This document shows positions 1 through 9,883 of a stretch of 64,000 bases of DNA, piece after piece. Both the position numbers and the translations under genes were made by a program. The stretch is from Alphaproteobacteria bacterium (GTDB lineage: Bacteria > Pseudomonadota > Alphaproteobacteria > MPNO01 > UBA2964). The stretch covers positions 16,909 through 80,908 of the forward strand of contig WLWZ01000017.1 of NCBI GenBank assembly GCA_012103315.1, given 5' to 3'. The notes under the pieces are model-generated. The model ran no database searches and was not told the origin of the DNA. It was given only the letters and a program-made list of their open reading frames with translations. The number at the start of each line of letters is the position of its first letter. Position 1 is the stretch's first letter.

Positions 1-1
1 T

Positions 2-544
<543 letters not shown>

Positions 545-594
545 AATATATTTCGCCGCGTCGTCGTTCACTGACGGTATAAGGATAAAGTGCG

Positions 595-1485
595 ATGGAT
601 TGGGATAAGCTGCGCATTTTTCATACCGTATCCGAAGCAGGCAGTTTTACTCATGCCGGCGAACGGCTGAATCTCACCCAATCGTCTGTCAGTCGCCAAA
701 TCAGCGGCCTTGAAGAAGAGCTCGGTGTACCCCTCTTTCATCGCCACGCCCGCGGCTTAAAGCTAACCGAACAAGGCGAGACGCTATACAAAACCGCGCA
801 AGAAATTGCGAGCAAACTAACGACCGCTGAGTCGCTCGTAACGGAATCTATGGAACGCCCGCGCGGGCCGCTCAGGGTAACGACCACAGTGGCGTTTGGC
901 TCAATGTGGCTGACCGAGCGCCTCAAAGAATTTCTCGAAATGTATCCCGAGATCGAAGTTTCCCTGATCCTCCGAGAGGATGAGTTGAACCTCAGCATGC
1001 GCCAGGCCGATGTTGCGATCCGGTTAGCCATGCCGCAACAACCTGACTTAATCCAGCGACACCTGTTCGATCTGCATCACGGTGCCTACGCGGCGCCAGC
1101 CTATCTCGAACAGTATGGCATGCCACACTCCCTAAATGATCTCGAGGTTCACAGGCTCATTGCCTATGACGAAACCTATCATCCACCCTTCACCAGTATT
1201 AACTGGTTGCTCGATGCCGGGCTTGATAGCGGTTTTCAGCGCAAACCTGTTTTGCGGGTGAACAACTTGTACGCAATGTATCGAGCCGCTGCCGCGGGTA
1301 TGGGGATTGCGTCCATGCCGGACTATATGATGGGTCTGACAAGTGGGCTTATTCCCGTACTGCCTAAACTTACGGGGCCGATCCACAAAGCGTACTTTGT
1401 CTATCCCGAAGAAATGCGGAATTCACGACGAATCGCCGTTTTACGTGACTTTTTGCTCCGTCGTATCGCCGAAGATTACAAGTAA
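595..1485 (+). CDS. lsrB: LysR-family transcriptional regulator, LsrB/VtlR type
   Basis: DNA-binding regulator of 296 residues, the usual LysR length. The N-terminal winged helix-turn-helix covers roughly residues 1-60 (SFTHAGERLNLTQSSVSRQI); the rest is the periplasmic-binding-like effector domain. The opening MDWDKLRIFH, the FHRHARGL segment and its position just after trxB match the LsrB/VtlR subgroup known from Sinorhizobium, Agrobacterium and Brucella, which controls oxidative stress and envelope functions and, in Brucella, an AbcR small RNA. The start has an AAGGA ribosome site 9 bases upstream. I find no cysteine anywhere in the protein, so the thiol-based redox sensing described for Sinorhizobium LsrB cannot operate here. 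The ortholog assignment is inferred from similarity and synteny. Confidence 0.85.
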   Translation: MDWDKLRIFHTVSEAGSFTHAGERLNLTQSSVSRQISGLEEELGVPLFHRHARGLKLTEQGETLYKTAQEIASKLTTAESLVTESMERPRGPLRVTTTVAFGSMWLTERLKEFLEMYPEIEVSLILREDELNLSMRQADVAIRLAMPQQPDLIQRHLFDLHHGAYAAPAYLEQYGMPHSLNDLEVHRLIAYDETYHPPFTSINWLLDAGLDSGFQRKPVLRVNNLYAMYRAAAAGMGIASMPDYMMGLTSGLIPVLPKLTGPIHKAYFVYPEEMRNSRRIAVLRDFLLRRIAEDYK

Positions 1486-1513
1486 ACTACTGATACTATA
1501 AGTTAATTTCCTT

Positions 1514-1536
1514 AGCCATGCGTTATATGCATGGCT
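1514..1536 (+). terminator. Inverted repeat after lsrB, possible transcript end
   Basis: A perfect 8-bp inverted repeat (AGCCATGC / GCATGGCT) with a 7-base loop lies 28 bases after the lsrB stop. No T-run follows, so it is at best a weak or Rho-assisted terminator or an mRNA-stabilising hairpin. Confidence 0.35.
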
Positions 1537-1649
1537 GGGTTGCTCAATTGGTTGTAGCATCCCATATCAAAGCACCCTATCTACACACTCATGGTTGTTA
1601 CGGTTTCATTTGAAATCAAGCGACCAACCAGTTTATCAGCTATTTTAAT

Positions 1650-1772
1650 GACTTGAAGTGCTGATTACGAGTTCCGGATGCAATATCCGGAAATGGGTCT
1701 TCGGATCCAACGTCTTCTAGACGTGAAGCCTCCCTGTTATCTTGCCGGGCCTTCGGGCCCGGCCTTTTTTTT
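1650..1772 (+). ncRNA. Candidate small RNA of four consecutive hairpins
   Basis: In the 398-base gap between lsrB and the dioxygenase gene, four hairpins follow one another with almost no spacing. They are: 8 bp at 1672-1692 (loop GCAAT), 5 bp at 1695-1708 closed by a C(TTCG)G tetraloop, 6 bp at 1710-1724 (loop TCT), and the 8-bp TTCG-capped terminator at 1744-1763 with its T-run. No open reading frame with a ribosome site is visible here. A possible -35 (TTGAAA, 1610-1615) and a poor -10 (TTATCA, 1633-1638, 17 bp apart) lie upstream. The 5' end is a guess. It could instead be a structured 5' leader whose terminator attenuates the following dioxygenase gene. Confidence 0.5.
1744..1772 (+). 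terminator. Intrinsic terminator with TTCG tetraloop
   Basis: A perfect 8-bp GC-only stem, GCCGGGCC (1744-1751) with GGCCCGGC (1756-1763), is capped by TTCG and followed by eight T (1765-1772). This is a textbook Rho-independent terminator on the plus strand. Confidence 0.9.
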
Positions 1773-1883
1773 GCGTATTTCCCAAAAGGCCTAATCCATT
1801 AACCGCGATATGGACGAAATCGCGAGAACATCGTAAATATCAGGTCCCTGTTCGAAGAAATGTCCAGGTTGGAGAACGACACC

Positions 1884-2768
1884 ATGCAAGTCACACCGGT
1901 TTCAGAAATCGTTGGCGCAGAGGTCACAGGCATTAACTTGTCTGACCCTATCAGCGACGACGCCAAGCAGGCACTACGTCAGGCTTTGCTCGATCATCAG
2001 GTTTTGGTGATCAGAGACCAAACCCTGACACCGTTTGAGCAAGTTACATTTTCCGCTATTTGGGGTGATTTGGAGATCCCTTCCAACATCGAATACACCA
2101 CCGAAGAAACACCCAAGGTGATGATTCTATCGAATGAGATCAGGCCGGATGGTACCGCTGTCGGTGTAGTCGATGGCGGCGATTTTTGGCACTCGGATTC
2201 ATCACACATCGAGGTACCCTCAGCGATCACCATCCTGCAGGCAGTGAAGAATCCGGATCGCGGTGGCGACACTGAGTTTTGCAACATGTACGCAATCTAT
2301 GAAGCGTTGCCCGATGACCTTAAACAAACGATCGACGGGCTTTATGGCATTCATCACGTCAGCAAGGTCAAAAACAAACGCGTAACCATCTCGCCAGACC
2401 GCCCCGGTGCCAAAGATTTTTATGAGAGTTCAGCCAAGGCGAAACCCGAAGTCATCCAGCCACTCGTCCTGACCCATCCGGAGACCGGACGGAAATCACT
2501 CTATTGTTCACCGCGCTTTACGATTGGCATTCAAGGAATGAGCGAAGAAGAGTCAGACCCAATTCTCGATGTGTTGTTCGCCCATGTTACAGACCGTAAA
2601 CGGCCGTTCCATTACCGCCATAAGTATCAAGATAATGACCTGGTGATGTGGGATAACCGCTGCCTGTGTCACCGGGCCGTGGGTGGCTACGGTCTACCAG
2701 ACATTCGACGAATGCATCGCACCGTTATCGGCGGCGACCAACCCTACGCAGACCAGCGAGCGGCTTAA
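1884..2768 (+). CDS. TauD/TfdA-family Fe(II)/2-oxoglutarate dioxygenase
   Basis: Predicted non-haem iron, 2-oxoglutarate-dependent oxygenase of 294 residues; the substrate is not evident (taurine-type sulfonates, aryloxyalkanoates and others are used in the family). The iron-binding HxD is in FWHSDSSH (about residues 103-105), the distal histidine is in CLCHRAVGG (about 263), and the 2-oxoglutarate arginine follows in RRMHRTV. I chose the ATG at 1884 over the one at 1860 because TTGGAGA precedes it at good spacing and the family normally begins close to this point. The 3' end overlaps msrP convergently by 3 bp. A candidate ncRNA with a terminator lies upstream. Confidence 0.88.
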   Translation: MQVTPVSEIVGAEVTGINLSDPISDDAKQALRQALLDHQVLVIRDQTLTPFEQVTFSAIWGDLEIPSNIEYTTEETPKVMILSNEIRPDGTAVGVVDGGDFWHSDSSHIEVPSAITILQAVKNPDRGGDTEFCNMYAIYEALPDDLKQTIDGLYGIHHVSKVKNKRVTISPDRPGAKDFYESSAKAKPEVIQPLVLTHPETGRKSLYCSPRFTIGIQGMSEEESDPILDVLFAHVTDRKRPFHYRHKYQDNDLVMWDNRCLCHRAVGGYGLPDIRRMHRTVIGGDQPYADQRAA

Positions 2769-3733
2769 AACCAGATATTCTGGTCTTTCAAACCTTTATA
2801 GAGCCCAGCGACCTGTTCGCCATAACCGTTATAGAGCAGCGTCTTCACCCGCTTATCACCACCCAGCACCCGTTCCGTTGCCTGGCTCCAGCGTGCATGA
2901 TCCACTTCAGGATTAACATTGGCCCAGAAACCATATTCCTTGCCCTGAACTTTTTGCCAGAAACTCAACGGGCGTTTATCAGTAAAGCTGAAACGAACAA
3001 TCGATTTGATTGATTTAAAGCCGTATTTCCATGGTACAACGAGACGCAGCGGTGCGCCCATCTGCTTGACCATGGGCTTGCCATAAGCGCCTGTTCCGAT
3101 CAACGCCATCTCGTTAGTCGCCTCTTCAATTGTGAGCCCTTCGCGATAGGGCCACGGATACCAGTGCTGCTTCTGACCTTTGGCCATCTCTGCATCATGA
3201 AAGGTCTCCATCATGATATACTTGGCACCCTTTAGCGGCTTGGCGAACTTGACGAGATCCGCCATCGGAAACCCGGTCCAGGGCAGCGCCATTGACCACG
3301 CTTCAACACAGCGGAAGCGATAGAGCCGTTCTTCCAGCTGCATCTTCGAGATTAGCGTATCGACATCGACGGTCATCTTCTTCTCGACCATGCCATCAAA
3401 AGTCACCGTCCACGGACGAGTCTTTAGCGCCTGGGCATCCTTGGAGATTTGTTTATGAGAGCCAAATTCGTAAAAATTATTATAGGTCGTCGCCTGTTTT
3501 TCGGTATTCAGCGGACGATCCAGGCGGTAGCGGAGGTTGCGCGCCGCCGGATAAAACTTGGTCGTTGGGTCTGCAGTCGCCGCACTCGCCGGGCCACCTG
3601 CCAAAGTTGCGCCTGCCGCCAATATTGGCGAAAGCGCCATGGCTTTTACCAAACGACGCCGGTCCTGAAAATCAGACTCCGATGTCGCAGCAGATTCGGG
3701 AAGTTCCCAGTTCGGTTTAGATCTGGTCAGCAT
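2765..3733 (-). CDS. msrP: Protein-methionine-sulfoxide reductase catalytic subunit MsrP
   Basis: Periplasmic molybdopterin enzyme that repairs oxidised methionines in envelope proteins. The 322-residue protein begins with a twin-arginine-type leader (RRRLVKAMALSP, about residues 25-36, followed by a hydrophobic run). The conserved molybdenum-ligating cysteine is C142 in FRCVEAWSM. The usual partner, the haem membrane protein MsrQ, is not adjacent: the gene ends against a convergent dioxygenase gene. The start has AAGGA upstream. A strong hairpin (3758-3782) lies in the leader. Cofactor genes mobB, moeA, moaD and moaE occur elsewhere in this window. Confidence 0.93.
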   Translation of the reverse strand: MLTRSKPNWELPESAATSESDFQDRRRLVKAMALSPILAAGATLAGGPASAATADPTTKFYPAARNLRYRLDRPLNTEKQATTYNNFYEFGSHKQISKDAQALKTRPWTVTFDGMVEKKMTVDVDTLISKMQLEERLYRFRCVEAWSMALPWTGFPMADLVKFAKPLKGAKYIMMETFHDAEMAKGQKQHWYPWPYREGLTIEEATNEMALIGTGAYGKPMVKQMGAPLRLVVPWKYGFKSIKSIVRFSFTDKRPLSFWQKVQGKEYGFWANVNPEVDHARWSQATERVLGGDKRVKTLLYNGYGEQVAGLYKGLKDQNIWF

Positions 3734-3757
3734 GGCAAAAATTCCTTCTCAGCAGTT

Positions 3758-3782
3758 GGGGGCGTCTCGAAAGACGCACCCC
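3758..3782 (-). terminator. Strong hairpin between dps and msrP
   Basis: A 10-bp stem with one bulged base (GCGTCT/AGACGC extended by GGGG/CCCC) and a 4-base loop lies downstream of dps and upstream of msrP. There is no T-run on the minus strand. It may end dps transcripts or structure the msrP leader. Confidence 0.4.
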
Positions 3783-3848
3783 GTCATTACCGCTTAATAT
3801 GAAGGATCGTACGAACCATGCAATAGGCCTCACCAATCCGTGATCAGA

Positions 3849-4301
3849 CTAGGCTGCGAGCGTGCTCCTGAGCATCCAGGCTGCCTTGTCATGCACGGTG
3901 ATACGCTGAACCATAATATCAACACTCACCTCGTCACCGGCTTTCTCAGCAGCCTCCAGCGCCGTCTTTGAAGAGGCGGCTACCGCTTCATGACCACTCA
4001 GCAAATCCGCGACCATATCGTTGGCAGATAGATCGGTTCCACTCTCGGGAATTTCCGTTAAGGCAGCAAAGGCCGCATAGCCCGCAGGCGCCTTCGCACC
4101 CAACGCCCGAATGCGTTCAGCAATCTGATCTACAGCATCCGCGAGCTCAGTATATTGATCCTCGAACATCGTATGGAGCGCCGGGAAGTTCGGCCCTTCG
4201 ACATTCCAGTGATGACCATGTGTCTTGATATACAGCGTGTAACTATCCGCCAAAACGCGCGATAAACCGTCGATTACTGCTTTACTGCTGTTAGCACCCA
4301 T
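3849..4301 (-). CDS. dps: Dps-family ferritin-like DNA-protection protein
   Basis: Forms 12-subunit cages that oxidise and store iron and shield DNA during stress. The 150-residue length is typical. The ferroxidase signature is clear: HHWNVEGPNF with H31, then H43 and E47 and the following DAVDQIAERIRALG helix. A strong AGGAGG ribosome site lies 5 bases before ATG. The leader upstream (4320-4385) is very AT-rich and could hold an iron- or peroxide-responsive promoter, but I cannot match a named operator. It is transcribed on the same strand as msrP, about 115 bp ahead, giving two oxidative-stress genes in a row. Confidence 0.95.
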   Translation of the reverse strand: MGANSSKAVIDGLSRVLADSYTLYIKTHGHHWNVEGPNFPALHTMFEDQYTELADAVDQIAERIRALGAKAPAGYAAFAALTEIPESGTDLSANDMVADLLSGHEAVAASSKTALEAAEKAGDEVSVDIMVQRITVHDKAAWMLRSTLAA

Positions 4302-4466
4302 TTCAACCTCCTATTTTCTAAATCACAGACCTCCTCTATATGGTTATCAATAATTTACTATCAAGTTTATAATTATTCTATATTATGATTTAGACAAAGA
4401 AAAAGCCCGAGCAAACCCATTTCAGCTCACAAATAATTCCTTGAATTTCCGATGCCCTTTGTAGCT

Positions 4467-5429
4467 CTAGCTCGCACCGCCCATTGTAAATGTGACGCTA
4501 CGACCATCAGCATCATAACCTACACCAGAAGAACCTTTGCCTTTTCCATACCCCGTCATTGTTCCCGAGGCCGATAACCCATTGGTACAGGAAACCGACC
4601 AGTGTCCTTTTCGAGAGCTGTCGAATTTAAAGGCCCCTCGGCAAGATCCCGCATTTTCAGGTAACGTTATTCTTATTTTTCCGGCACCGGAGGTTTTAGA
4701 AAGCTCTACAGTACCAGCGATCAGCTTCTTCTCACCTTCCCAACGAATGGCAATTGGTCTTTTAAAAGGCAAGTGAGGGCGTGAGACTTGTGAATTCCCT
4801 GTCTCAGTATTATCCGTCGACCCAGGATAGGTTATCGTTACGGTTTCCTTTTCACCATCAAGCTTAAAACTATTTTCTGCGAAAGGTGTAGAGGTCCCAC
4901 AATGGATGATTTCTGTCGAAAAAGGTGCTTCGCTTCTACCCGTCCATTCATCTGTGGTTCCCAAATCAGGGTTGTAATAGACATACTGACAGTTTTCACC
5001 ATTCACCCTGAATCTTATATTTCTGAAGCCGCAGGAATGATCTTTATAACACGAAAATTTTTGTCCCTCTTCAAACACGGCTCCGTAAAACCGTTTAAAA
5101 TAACCCTTGGACGAATTAAAAAACGAAAGCTTTCTGATATCCTTGGATCGACCCGAGTCCCAATAAAAATTGGGCATCAACTCCATCACAAAGATGAATG
5201 TCGAATTCTTTGTATTGCTTGCCGATTGCCGCGAATATGCTGCAGAGCGCTTAAATGCGTAATTCTCGTTAAAACCTCCGTCCACGTGACGCCACGTAAT
5301 TTCGCCTGGCCAACTCAGGAGCTTAATTGGAGAATTATCTGGCGTAACCGATTTCCACTTTGCCGCCGCTGCATTTGAGCCGGACATCAATAACGCCAGA
5401 AAAACGCAAAGTAATCGAATACTTGTCAT
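4467..5429 (-). CDS. Secreted protein of unknown function
   Basis: I do not recognise the full-length family. The 320-residue product starts with a clear signal peptide (hydrophobic VFLALLMSG, cleavage likely near SNAAAA). I chose the ATG at 5429 because the next upstream start adds 12 hydrophilic residues before the signal peptide. The body has six cysteines and no membrane helices, suggesting a periplasmic disulfide-bonded protein. The last ~90 residues form a glycine-rich module (W-x-V-x-C-x-N-G ... ASGTMTGYGKGKGSSG ... VTFTMGG) that I have seen repeated in other alphaproteobacterial secreted proteins. Base composition is lower in G+C than its neighbours, which may indicate transfer. Confidence 0.8.
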   Translation of the reverse strand: MTSIRLLCVFLALLMSGSNAAAAKWKSVTPDNSPIKLLSWPGEITWRHVDGGFNENYAFKRSAAYSRQSASNTKNSTFIFVMELMPNFYWDSGRSKDIRKLSFFNSSKGYFKRFYGAVFEEGQKFSCYKDHSCGFRNIRFRVNGENCQYVYYNPDLGTTDEWTGRSEAPFSTEIIHCGTSTPFAENSFKLDGEKETVTITYPGSTDNTETGNSQVSRPHLPFKRPIAIRWEGEKKLIAGTVELSKTSGAGKIRITLPENAGSCRGAFKFDSSRKGHWSVSCTNGLSASGTMTGYGKGKGSSGVGYDADGRSVTFTMGGAS

Positions 5430-5518
5430 AAAACCTACCCACGAAGAGTTTTGGCCAGCAGCCAATTTCTCATCTCAAAGATTTATGGTCAAAATCCAGC
5501 AGACTAAACACTAAAACT

Positions 5519-5541
5519 CGTAGTTGTTTTAATCAACTACG
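5519..5541 (-). terminator. Hairpin downstream of the aminotransferase gene
   Basis: A perfect 8-bp inverted repeat (CGTAGTTG / CAACTACG, 7-base loop) is followed on the minus strand by an interrupted T-rich stretch (AGTTTTAGTGTTT). It is the likely end of the aminotransferase transcript, before the secreted-protein gene. A second, weaker repeat (CCCTG...CAGGG) lies at about 5548-5585. Confidence 0.55.
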
Positions 5542-5627
5542 GCACCCCTGCTTTAACCCTATGTTTCGCGAAGGGATACAGGGCTGAATTAGCCAATATT
5601 GCAGGGCGTTCAATGTAAAGACACGTC

Positions 5628-6920
<1,293 letters not shown>

Positions 6921-7052
6921 TTATTTGTGGACAGTTTTCGACGCTGCTTTTTCAAGCCCGAAAAGGCCCTGTAATTGCCCACCTTCGGCCATGTGAGCGC
7001 CCCAATTGCCGGTCAGCTTTTGACCATCACAACTTGGACTGGGCAGGCAATC

Positions 7053-9290
7053 ATGAATTCCTCAATCAGGCTATCAACTTTTATCGCTATCGTCGGCATT
7101 CTGACCTTCATCTTCACAACGCATAGTGCCGACGCAGCGCCACAGCCGGTGCAGGTCTCTCCGACGGCCGGCACCATAACGCTGGATAACATCCATAGCG
7201 GGTCACTGGTCTATGCCACCAAATTCCCCGGCCAACACATCCCAGCGCCCCTTCTCGGTACCGAGGTCGACATTCGCATCAGCGGCCCAATGGCGCGCGT
7301 GGTTGTAAAACAGAATTTTATCAATCCAAGTGATGCCTGGCTCGAGGCGCGTTACGTCTTTCCACTGCCAGAGAATGCCGCGGTCAATCACATGGTCGTC
7401 ACCACTGGCGATAAAAAGATCGTCTCGGAAATCAAGGAAAAGCAAAAGGCCCGCAAGATATACGAAAAGGCCAAACGCGCCGGGAGACGCGCCGCGCTGA
7501 TTGAACAACTTCGTCCCAATGTCTTCAGCACCAAGGTTGCCAATATCGGCCCCAAGGCCACTGTCACAGTCGAGATCACCTATCTGCAGAACCTACGCTT
7601 TGATCAGGACAAGTTCCACTTGCGGTTCCCGATGGTTGTCGCGCCGCGCTACACGCCGCAAGGCAAGGCGCATATCGTCAAAGCGCAACTCGGAACAGAA
7701 CCGCCCAAACGCAAAGACGGCTGGCTCGATACACCGGTGCGCGATCCCAAGCTCGGCAAAACCAATCCAGTAACACTCTCAGTGGCCCTGGATGCCGGTG
7801 TGCCGCTGACTGGGCTCAAGAGTCTTCATCACAAGATCAAGGTCGATGAATGGCAGGACGGCAAGGCAACACTCAAACTGGCCAACAAGGCTGTCCCCGC
7901 CGACCGCGATTTCGAACTCGTGTGGACACCAAAACAGGGACGCATCCCGTCGAGCGCCCTCTTCACCGAAACCATCGATGGCGAGCAATATTATCTCGCG
8001 ATGACGCTACCGCCGCGTCCCGACATCAGAGCCGTACCGCCGCGTGATATTGTGTTTGTCCTCGACCGCTCCGGTTCGATGGGCGGCAAATCCATCAAGC
8101 AGGCCCGTAAAGCGCTGACCTTCGCCCTCGACCGATTGCGCCCCGCCGACCGCTTTAACATCATCCGGTTTTCCAACGTCACAGATCAGTTGTTTAAAGG
8201 TGTGAGACCCGCGAACCAGTTCTCGCTCACCCGCGCCAAACAGTATGTCGCCGACACCATCGCGGATGGTGGCACTGAGATGCGCCCCGCTTTGCTGCGC
8301 GCCCTGGCCACGACCGATACGCCAGACCGGCTGCGTCAGGTCGTCTTCCTGACCGATGGCGCGATCAGCAATGAAGACCAGCTGTTCAGGGACATCACGC
8401 GGAACATCAACGCCACACGGCTCTATACCGTCGGCATTGGCAGTGCGCCGAATAGTCACTTTATGCGCCGCGCTGCCGAGATCGGTCGCGGCAGCTTCAC
8501 CTATATCGCCAATCTCAATAACGTTGCCGACAAGATACGCCGCCTGTTCCTCAAGATAGAACGTCCGGCGATGATCGATCTCGCCGCCGACTGGGCCGGG
8601 ATGAGTGATGGGGTGCGGCTAACGCCCTACCCCAAACGCCTGCCCGATCTGCATGATGGCGAACCGATGATGCTCGCCATTCGCGCCATCGGCCCATTAC
8701 CGAAGGATAAAGCCAAGCTCACCCTCTCCGGCCGCCGAGGGCGTTCACCGTGGTCGCAATCGATTGGGCTCGATCAGGCGCGTCCGGCGGTCGGAATCTC
8801 CACCATCTGGGCCCGCCAGCGCATTACCGCCCTCACCGCCTCGCTACGCCAAGGTGCGGACTTTGAGAGCGTCAAACAAGCGATCACCGCGACGGCTCTA
8901 CGTCACAGACTGGTCAGCAAATACACCAGCCTGGTGGCCGTCGAGAAGACCATCGCACGGCCGACTGACGAGCCATTATTCAAACGCAAGGTGCCCTTGA
9001 ACCTGCCGGATGGCTGGGTCGCCAAGAAGGTGTTTGGCGGGATGAGCCCAACAAACCACCGGGCCAATGCGAGGAGTGCAGACAAGGCCGTCAAACCTTT
9101 AATGCACAGCCAGTTCTCAGTCCTGTTGAAAAACCTGTCGAGGCAACCCGGGATACAACAGAATATGGCGTCTGCTAGCCAACCGGTGCCGCTGCCGACC
9201 GGCGCAACACCCGGCCCGCTGCAAATCCTGCTTGGGCTGTTGGCTCTGTTTGCGGCGACCATCCTGCTGTTGGTACGGAGGCGGATATGA
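7053..9290 (+). CDS. Marine proteobacterial sortase target protein (VIT + VWA)
   Basis: Predicted surface- or envelope-anchored adhesion-like protein of 745 residues. Order of parts: signal peptide (first ~28 residues, ending in ADAA); a VIT domain over roughly residues 50-190; a von Willebrand A domain beginning near 330 with the metal-binding DRSGS (MIDAS) motif at about 336; and a C-terminal sorting signal with LPTG near residue 712, a hydrophobic helix and a terminal RRR. This is the arrangement of the family paired with class GN sortases. The ATG at 7053 is preferred because it immediately precedes the signal peptide. The stop overlaps the sortase start as ATGA. Confidence 0.93.
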   Translation: MNSSIRLSTFIAIVGILTFIFTTHSADAAPQPVQVSPTAGTITLDNIHSGSLVYATKFPGQHIPAPLLGTEVDIRISGPMARVVVKQNFINPSDAWLEARYVFPLPENAAVNHMVVTTGDKKIVSEIKEKQKARKIYEKAKRAGRRAALIEQLRPNVFSTKVANIGPKATVTVEITYLQNLRFDQDKFHLRFPMVVAPRYTPQGKAHIVKAQLGTEPPKRKDGWLDTPVRDPKLGKTNPVTLSVALDAGVPLTGLKSLHHKIKVDEWQDGKATLKLANKAVPADRDFELVWTPKQGRIPSSALFTETIDGEQYYLAMTLPPRPDIRAVPPRDIVFVLDRSGSMGGKSIKQARKALTFALDRLRPADRFNIIRFSNVTDQLFKGVRPANQFSLTRAKQYVADTIADGGTEMRPALLRALATTDTPDRLRQVVFLTDGAISNEDQLFRDITRNINATRLYTVGIGSAPNSHFMRRAAEIGRGSFTYIANLNNVADKIRRLFLKIERPAMIDLAADWAGMSDGVRLTPYPKRLPDLHDGEPMMLAIRAIGPLPKDKAKLTLSGRRGRSPWSQSIGLDQARPAVGISTIWARQRITALTASLRQGADFESVKQAITATALRHRLVSKYTSLVAVEKTIARPTDEPLFKRKVPLNLPDGWVAKKVFGGMSPTNHRANARSADKAVKPLMHSQFSVLLKNLSRQPGIQQNMASASQPVPLPTGATPGPLQILLGLLALFAATILLLVRRRI

Positions 9291-9883
9291 GCAAGCGCCG
9301 TACTCTTACTGTGGTCGCCCTTGTCATTGGCGCACTTGGCGTCTGGCAGCTCGCGGGCGGTGGCTGGATATATGCCAAGGCCGCGCTCGCCAAAGGCATG
9401 ATCGCCGACGCCTGGGATGAGACGCTCTCAACCGGCATCAAAATCAAGCCCTGGCCGTGGGCAGATACCTGGCCGGTCGCCAAGCTGAACTTCCCCACCC
9501 ATCAGCGCGACATAACGGTATTAGCAGGCGCGCAAGGCGCAACATTGGCCTTTGGACCCGGGCATCTCAGCGGCACCGCCAAACCGGGTGCCGCTGGCAA
9601 CAGCGTTATCGCCGGGCATCGCGATACCAGCTTTACCCTGTTGGGGGATCTCAAACCCGGTGATCCGGTCGAGCTGCAAAAGGACGACGGGTTCTGGTTC
9701 AGCTACCGCGTGACCGGCAGCACAATCGTGGACTCACGCGAAAAATGGTTCCCACCGGAACCGGATGAGTCGATGCTCACGCTGGTGACCTGCTGGCCGC
9801 TGGATGCCATCACCCCCGGCGGCCCGATGCGCTATCTGGTCTTTGCCGAGGAGGCTTCACCCCGGCTAACGAGTAAACGCTAA
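9287..9883 (+). CDS. Class GN sortase
   Basis: Membrane-anchored cysteine transpeptidase predicted to process the protein encoded just upstream. The 198-residue protein has an N-terminal membrane anchor (about residues 6-27). The catalytic set is visible: His in GNSVIAGHRDT (about 109), Cys in LVTCWP (about 168) and Arg in GPMRYLV (about 181); the GN before the histidine motif is the class hallmark. Translation is coupled to the target by a 4-bp ATGA overlap. The 3' end overlaps a Rieske oxygenase gene convergently by 3 bp. The identity is firm; what the anchored product is attached to in a Gram-negative envelope is unknown. Confidence 0.93.
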   Translation: MSKRRTLTVVALVIGALGVWQLAGGGWIYAKAALAKGMIADAWDETLSTGIKIKPWPWADTWPVAKLNFPTHQRDITVLAGAQGATLAFGPGHLSGTAKPGAAGNSVIAGHRDTSFTLLGDLKPGDPVELQKDDGFWFSYRVTGSTIVDSREKWFPPEPDESMLTLVTCWPLDAITPGGPMRYLVFAEEASPRLTSKR

